In this document: in pieces, positions 58,498 through 64,000 of the stretch
Layout: every line of letters starts with the position of its first letter
Position numbering within the stretch: position 1 is the first letter of the stretch
Assembly: GCA_015680685.1 (NCBI GenBank)
Contig: MNCI01018957.1
Location: forward strand, 66,109-130,108
DNA: 64,000 nt
Origin: Gnetum montanum
Taxonomy: Eukaryota > Streptophyta > Gnetopsida > Gnetales > Gnetaceae
Direction: 5' to 3'
Program-made: the position numbers and the translations under genes
Notes under the pieces: generated by a model
What the model saw: the letters and a program-made list of their open reading frames with translations, nothing else
Databases searched by the model: none
What the model was told of the DNA's origin: nothing

Positions 58498-59775
58498 GAA
58501 CTAGAAAAATATGTTACCCATGCTTGATGGCACCTTTGTAACTAAGGTCGTTCCTCCGTTATTCTCTTTTCTTCTTCTCTTGGAGTGATGGTTGTTCTAT
58601 GGGAGCTATCATGCACTTTTGACGATTTTTGAAAAAGATATGTTAATGCAAGATCATTATCAATGGAATAGATTTGGTCCTAATTGGGGATGGGATGATA
58701 TCAAATCATATTAATCACAAACTCCACAAGGATCTCATGTGATCTAGATACATGTCACCTAACCACCATTCTCTCTCTACCATCACTCTTACCTTATCAC
58801 TGATCACCTTGCTACCTCCTCTCATTGTCACTTAATGTAATTGTTATGGAAGTGAAATAATCCTCAAACGATCTCTCACATGAATTTAAATATAAACTTA
58901 TAATGAAAATTAATCATCCTTGGTGCTTATGGGCTCCTCATGATGAGAGAATGAAAGGGCATCATAGGCATAAGCTTGCCTTGGGGAGGACCCACTTGCA
59001 TGTCCTTTAGTCTCTTTAACCTAAACTTCCTATCCTTTGGTTATTTTTGTGATCGATCTCATTAACTTGCATTTCAAACATCCAATTTTTCTTTGGCCTT
59101 GTTAATTCATTCTACTCTTAAAATAAAATTACAACCCTCTTCTATGTTTTTACCATTCTTTTGTGTTTTTCTAGCTTCCATTGGGCTCTTATTTCATTCC
59201 ACAACATGCCAAAATTCCTTTCTTTTCTAATGCAAATTATCACTAAGTATAGCTACATTGACACATCCCCATTGATACAGTTAAATTCATTGACACATCC
59301 TCATCAATGCATCTCCATTGACATAGTACAAAAATAGTATATATATGAATGACACTTAGCCATATTTGCATCATTTTCCCAACACACAAGAGGATTTTTT
59401 TCCATTTTTCTAAGTCCAAGAATCTTCTCAGGGCTATAACTTTCATACTGCTCACTCATTTTTTGATCCTTGAGCTATTGGAGGTAAGCTTTACATCATG
59501 GGGAACATAAACCTTTAGTTTCTTTTAGAATAGTTTTTAAAATTTTCCTAACATTCCAAGATTTTCCCATTAAAATAATATTAAATTACTTGTCTCCAGT
59601 GAATTAAACCTAACAAACAAACTATGGTAGCTAACTAATAAAATAATACTAAAATAATATTACTCACCAAGATCATAAAAAAGCCTATGAATAACCCGAT
59701 CTAATAGAAAATGTATTAAAAGAACTAAGGGTTATGAAGTAAAAAGATAATCGTGGCTTATATTTGTGATCATAG
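58498..59775 (+). other. Spacer of element C, right of the B insertion
   Basis: Continuation of C's spacer. Matches G (near 23850-24260) and carries the conserved block at 58947-59000. Just before the third ORF, 'tgtgatcatag' ends at 59775, in the same place as the acceptors in A and B. No coding signal. Confidence 0.65.
59243..59345 (+). promoter_or_regulatory. Internal U3-like module (C), repeats plus TATA
   Basis: Repeats of 'cattgacacatcc' and 'catcaatgcat' (59258-59320), the same vocabulary as the U3 of C's own LTR ('cattgatgcat'), are followed by TATATATA (59338-59345). The downstream sequence 'gaatgacacttagcc' has counterparts in A, B and F. It is about 430 bp upstream of the third ORF. 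Confidence 0.5.
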
Positions 59776-62605
59776 ATGGCACCAAAGTAAGGACCCTAGG
59801 TGGAAGGGCCTTTCCATCCTAGGAAAAAGCATCCAAGAGAAGAAATGGATCAATAACAACAACCACAGTAACCCCGAATGCAAGTAGCTGAAGTAACCCA
59901 TGCAACAAGACCTCTACAATAGAAGCCTAAAGTGGAATCTATCCAATAGATTTCCACTACAGAAATAGACCATTCTAGGCAAGATGAGGTCCCTAGGCCA
60001 AGGCCTAACCTTGAAGTTACCTTCATGGAGGCCTACTTGGAGAAACTAAGAATCAAGAAGAGGTCAATAGTTCCATTCTTCAAGAGTTGAACTTTCGATC
60101 CTTCTTGAAATCGATGTTAGAAGAAGTCTGCACACAACTACAAGGGTCTCCCATGTCACCCATTCTCTCCAACAGTGGAGAATGATACATGGTGAAGACT
60201 TACCTATTTTTGAATAACCAATAGGAATATGCATTTGTATCATCCTATTCTACTCAGTTGAGGCAATTGTGAAGGTTCTCAGTTTGCCCAACACTAGAGT
60301 AAAGTTGGCAGAGATATCGACACAAGTAGACCCAAAAGCAAAGAAGGAATGAGTTCAGCATTGCTATGTAGTGGATCGTAACAAGTACAATGCCTCACAA
60401 AGGTAGAGCATGCATATTTTAAGATTGAAACATATCACCTAAATTCAAAAATGAGGCTCAACAAGATGATAGTCTTCTTCGCTTGAGCATGTGTTGCTTT
60501 AAGCAAAAAATTCCTAGTCAACCTTCCCAAACTCATTTATCTAGAGATTGAAAAGTTATTTAAGGAGAATGAGAAGGGAAGGAAGATGATCCTCTTTTCA
60601 TGCCTCATTCAAAAATTGTGTAAGAGGAAAGGGATAACATGCTATGCTAACAACATGGTCAACCATGTTCCTACCACATCATGGTAAACGATGATGAAGG
60701 ATAAGACAATAGTTAAGCTATAAGAGGAGGAAAGGCCACCATTGCTATCACCTGTAGTGTTAGCAATTACATCTAAGGCATTTGTAGCTACTAAAATGCT
60801 TAGAAAGATTTGGGTGTATCAACTATAGTAATAGTAAGACTTAGCATGTGGTGGGGAGTCCTTTGTTTACCATCCATCCTTGAGCCATCTCAATGAGGTT
60901 ACTAGGATCATTAGCTAGCTAGGTCGAGAAACATCCCTACTATGCTCAAGTTAAAAAAATTAGGTACCCACAAATCTAATCCAAGTGCTTGAGAGATCAC
61001 AGTGTTGATTCTTGAATAAACATTCCCCAAAATTTTAGAGAATGTTGTGAGCTTCTTCGTCATGTTGGAGGAAGGTGAGGGGGTTAATTGTCTTGGTCAT
61101 GTAGCACAAAGACTAGAAAACAATAGCGGAAGTGGTGACTAATAGGATGGTTGAAGCTCTAAATGCTCATGCAATGGGCATACCAGACATTGCCAGAATG
61201 GTGGGCATCCATGCATCCACAAGAGGAGGGAGTGATTATTTAAGCACTGTCCAACATGAGCAAGTATTAGAACAACTAGTTGGACTTGGGTAGTCACTTT
61301 CAAAGATCTTTGATCTTCCGAATGAGGTCACTACAAACTAGTTTTAGCTACCTAAGATAAAGGGTAAATTACTTATCATCAATACTCAACTAAAAGTAGC
61401 CACCAATGCTAATCATTAGTTAGTTATTAAGGTTGCTAAGTTGCATGCTCATCTCTTTGACCCTACCATTCTCAAGTAACAGCTTACTAGGGATGAAGCT
61501 TTTCAGTAGCTCCAACAAAGATTACAAGAGGCTAAAAATGTAAAATAGTTAGTAGTTCTTGATGTGTCCTTGTCGAGAGTCATGACTTTTAACATTGAAA
61601 AAGACCTATCACAAGTCTGAAAGGAGGAATGGGTCTTGACAAAAGATAACCATTGCCTACAAAATGTTGAACAATAAAAGGATCAAATGATCAAATTTAT
61701 ATGCCAATAGTAGGAGTAGCTAGAGGTGAATTTAGATCTAAGGAGGTTGGTAGCATAGAACCATAATTTCTTGATGGAGGAAGACTATCTACTTCATAAA
61801 AAGATAGCCATTGAAGTAACCACCTAGAAAAATGAAGCCCTAAAATTTGACTAGGTGAAAAATCATTACAGGGACCAAGTCAAACTCCTCAAATACATCA
61901 ATGAAAAGTAGATTCAATTGAAAAAAGAAAATATGAATGAGACACTTCAACAACTCTAATCATGAGGTAATGTGTAGGATCCCATCTTTGATGGACTAAA
62001 TATTTACAACAAAGCTAAAATATGCCCAAAGGAGTTGCAGATCAAGGAGATGACCGAGTCTATGAAGCTCACCAACCTCTTTAACATAAACCTGGTGATG
62101 CGACAATAGGAATACCAAGGTTAGAATTGAAAAATAAAGTGGCTAGTTCCTACATCCTCTATGAGATGGAATTCAAGCATCACAAGGAGACAAAACAAAA
62201 TTTGGAGACAACCAATGTAGAGCTTGAAGTTCTCAAGAGTAAATTCATAGACCAACAATCTATTGCTAAGAACTCAGCCAAAAGGATGAATGACTACTAA
62301 GAGTTGCAGAACCTAGTAAAGATGTTCAACATCAAACATAAGAAATTTGCAACTTGGTTCATTAATGCAAAGGAAATGCTTCATTCCATGTCATGGCCAT
62401 GGGACATCCCTGCACTAGGCCACATCAACAATGTTGCATGAACTGCTTAAAATCCATGTGGCAAAAAATAAAAGATAAAAGCATTGCTAGATGCTTTTAA
62501 ACTCCTAGCAACGTTAGGTCAGCCTCAACCTCTACCAGTGTTAGAACATGGCGAAGGGCCTTCAGCACCAGAGGAGCCTCAACCTCTAGGCACTATTTCA
62601 AACTT
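59776..62605 (+). pseudogene. Third ORF of element C
   Basis: ATG at 59776 (MAPK, then a stop) after the acceptor-like 'gatcatag'. N-terminal domain text near 60410-60660: 'HAYFKIETYHLNSKMRLNKM', 'NLPKLIYLEIEKLFKENEKG', 'SCLIQKLCKRKGITCYANNM', matching A and B. The coiled coil occupies about 61300-62400. The C-terminus 'PVLEHGEGPSAPEEPQPLGT' (62535-62600) matches the Pro-rich tail of F. Many TAG and TAA codons. Confidence 0.65.
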
Positions 62606-62837
62606 TGTCATATCTTCAGCAATTTTACAGGCACCTACAGTAATTTTTGATAAAGTATCCAAATCTTATTGCAGTTGGCACTCATTTTTGCAAAAATGTA
62701 TAATATGGAACTCAAAATTATTTAGAGTCAGTTAGTTTATCTATTTTTCTTCTTGTTAATAAATTCCATACCTCCTCAAATTCTTTAAGAAGCTCAATCC
62801 TACTTTTGTTCACTCAAGGATGAGTTTTTAGTCAGTT

Positions 62838-62846
62838 ATGGGGGTA
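62838..62846 (+). other. Polypurine tract of element C
   Basis: ATGGGGGTA directly before the 3' LTR, within 'gtcagttatgggggta'. Confidence 0.8.
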
Positions 62847-63714
62847 TGATGAGTTATGAATAAGAGAGGTTACATTGATGGCCATGCATCGATGCAATCC
62901 CATTGATGCATGGTAAGATGCATTGATGTAGATGTGTTGGCATTGATATAGGCAATGCCTATATAAATGCACTTGCAACTTGCATTTATGACACTTGCAA
63001 TCATAGCATAGCCAAGTTCTTACAGTTTTTCCTCTTCAAAGTTAGATTATTTTCCCATAAGTGCCTACAAGGTGGATTTAAGAGATTATATAGTACTTTT
63101 TTCAAATGCCTATGTATTTGAATACACTAGCATGAACGTCAATAAAGTCGAGATTTCCTACATCCATTATAGCACTTTGACTAGTTTATCCTTTACATTC
63201 AACACTTTACTTCTCATGCAATTTACATTTATGGATTTAAATAATTAAAGAAATTGATGATAAATACGTGAGTATGACCACTTTGAAAATAACATATTAC
63301 ACTTGGTAATCCCAATAGCAGATATTTGGTATGCCTAGTAATAACCACTTGGTAATCCAACAGCGCTAATATTAGTTATAGATGTGTATAACAAGTGGAA
63401 GTGGATACTCTACATTAAATTAATTAGTGACTGGAGTAATTCATTAGTGAGATAATTAATCATTTAACCTTTCATTAAGTCATCTAGTTGTAAGAAGAAA
63501 AATATAAAAATAAACTAATTATAAAAATCTACATCATATGCCTTAATCACACTTAGCCATATGTACAGTTAAACATAAGTATAGATTAAGAAGACAATGA
63601 TCTTGCACTCACTATAGGAAATATTAGAAGACTAAGTCTAGAGAATTTGATCGAATTACTAGTGAACACTTGTGATTCATATGGTTGGGCATAGGCGGTA
63701 CTTGCCACTCATCA
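62847..63714 (+). repeat. 3' LTR of element C, without LINE insertions
   Basis: 868 bp from TGATGAGT to ACTCATCA, followed by TSD GCAAT. U3 palindromes (62870-62950) use ATGCAT and ATCGATG. It aligns with the 5' LTR through both LINE target sites (63527-63555 and 63610-63630), confirming the extents of the two insertions. Confidence 0.92.
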
Positions 63715-63719
63715 GCAAT

Positions 63720-64000
63720 GAAGCGCTACGTTGTGTTTATGATTGAGATAGATTTGACTACTATGATTTTGTTAACTAGGAGGAATGTATGTGTTTCTTT
63801 TTGGATTACTAGTGTTGTTTATGATGTTAGTAACCTTTTTGAATCATGCATTTGCTAATGTAGGTTTGTTAATTGTGAATTGCTTAAGAGATGCTACTAG
63901 TTCATTCTCAATTTTATTAGAGACTTCTAGAATCATTATTGTTTTGAAAATCTTATGTTATGTCTTCATATAGGGCTTGGAATTGAGAAAAAAAATTTAG
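63720..64000 (-). pseudogene. Element E: part of gag beyond element C
   Basis: The right flank of C. Reading the minus strand across the excised C insertion joins this to the gag end at 32520-32640 without a clear break, so it is probably the next upstream piece of the minus-strand Tat-like element E. I recognise no strong motif in these 280 bp. The plus-strand ORF 63785-63973 is taken as chance. Confidence 0.35.

Larger units (their letters stand above)
32648..63714 (+). mobile_element. Element C: Athila-like LTR retrotransposon with three nested insertions
   Basis: LTRs at 32648-38280 (interrupted) and 62847-63714, with TSD GCAAT at 32643-32647 and 63715-63719. The tRNA-Asp-type primer site (38282), gag, pol and spacer come first; the spacer is interrupted by B, then third ORF, polypurine tract and 3' LTR follow. 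Removing the two LINEs and B with their duplications leaves about 13 kb, a normal size for this group. It inserted into the minus-strand Tat-like element E. All ORFs are heavily mutated. Confidence 0.92.

Noticed and set aside
1-64000. tRNA or rRNA genes
   Set aside because: Only the tRNA-Asp-complementary primer sites were seen; no cloverleaf with A and B boxes and no rRNA-like sequence was found by eye.

Overview
The window is nuclear DNA of a land plant with a large, repeat-packed genome. It is AT-rich and gene-poor, and nearly everything recognisable is decayed retrotransposon: Ty3/gypsy elements of the Athila and Tat lineages, plus L1-type LINEs. Athila-like copies carry primer sites matching plant tRNA-Asp, LTR ends TGATGAGT...ACTCATCA and a third ORF downstream of pol. 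A gymnosperm or similar seed plant would fit, but I cannot name the organism. I see no convincing host gene, rRNA, tRNA or CRISPR array. Many in-frame stops look like C-to-T decay of methylated DNA.

Layout. (1) 1-8.3 kb: minus-strand Tat-like element (gag, protease, RT, archaeal-type RNase H), split by a 2.75 kb unassigned insert. (2) 8.3-11.4 kb: unassigned. (3) 11.4-12.7 kb, perhaps to 13.3 kb: eroded LINE. (4) 13300-21937: element A, complete with both LTRs and TSD CCAAG, but with gag and the third ORF only and no pol; it holds a 144 bp assembly gap. (5) 21.9-23.8 kb: a 66 bp tandem repeat and a GC-richer LTR-like block full of GTATACGCC motifs. (6) 23.8-30.0 kb: pieces of three or four Athila-like elements in both orientations. 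(7) 30.0-32.6 kb and 63.7-64.0 kb: one minus-strand Tat-like element split by the next. (8) 32648-63714: plus-strand Athila-like element C (TSD GCAAT), about 13 kb once its three nested insertions are removed.

The three insertions inside C are a GC-rich LINE in its 5' LTR (33331-37263), a short LINE fragment in the same LTR (37368-38165), and a full minus-strand Athila-like element B in its internal region (45185-58492, TSD TTAAG). The 3' LTR of C at 62.8-63.7 kb acts as an unoccupied reference for both LINE insertions.

The most unusual item is the GC-rich LINE. Its minus-strand reading frame stays in one register from the 5' truncation to 33843, broken only by TAG codons. After the usual RT and zinc-binding domains it continues into (i) a domain resembling the N-terminal domain of the Athila third ORF, (ii) a Glu/Gln/Arg-rich coiled coil and (iii) a C-terminal DnaJ (J) domain with an intact HPD motif. 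Its 3' UTR is a 61 bp G-tract tandem array.

A second theme is expression of the Athila third ORF. Copies are preceded by a conserved splice-acceptor-like sequence ending just before the ATG, and further upstream by a small palindrome-plus-TATA module resembling the LTR U3 region.
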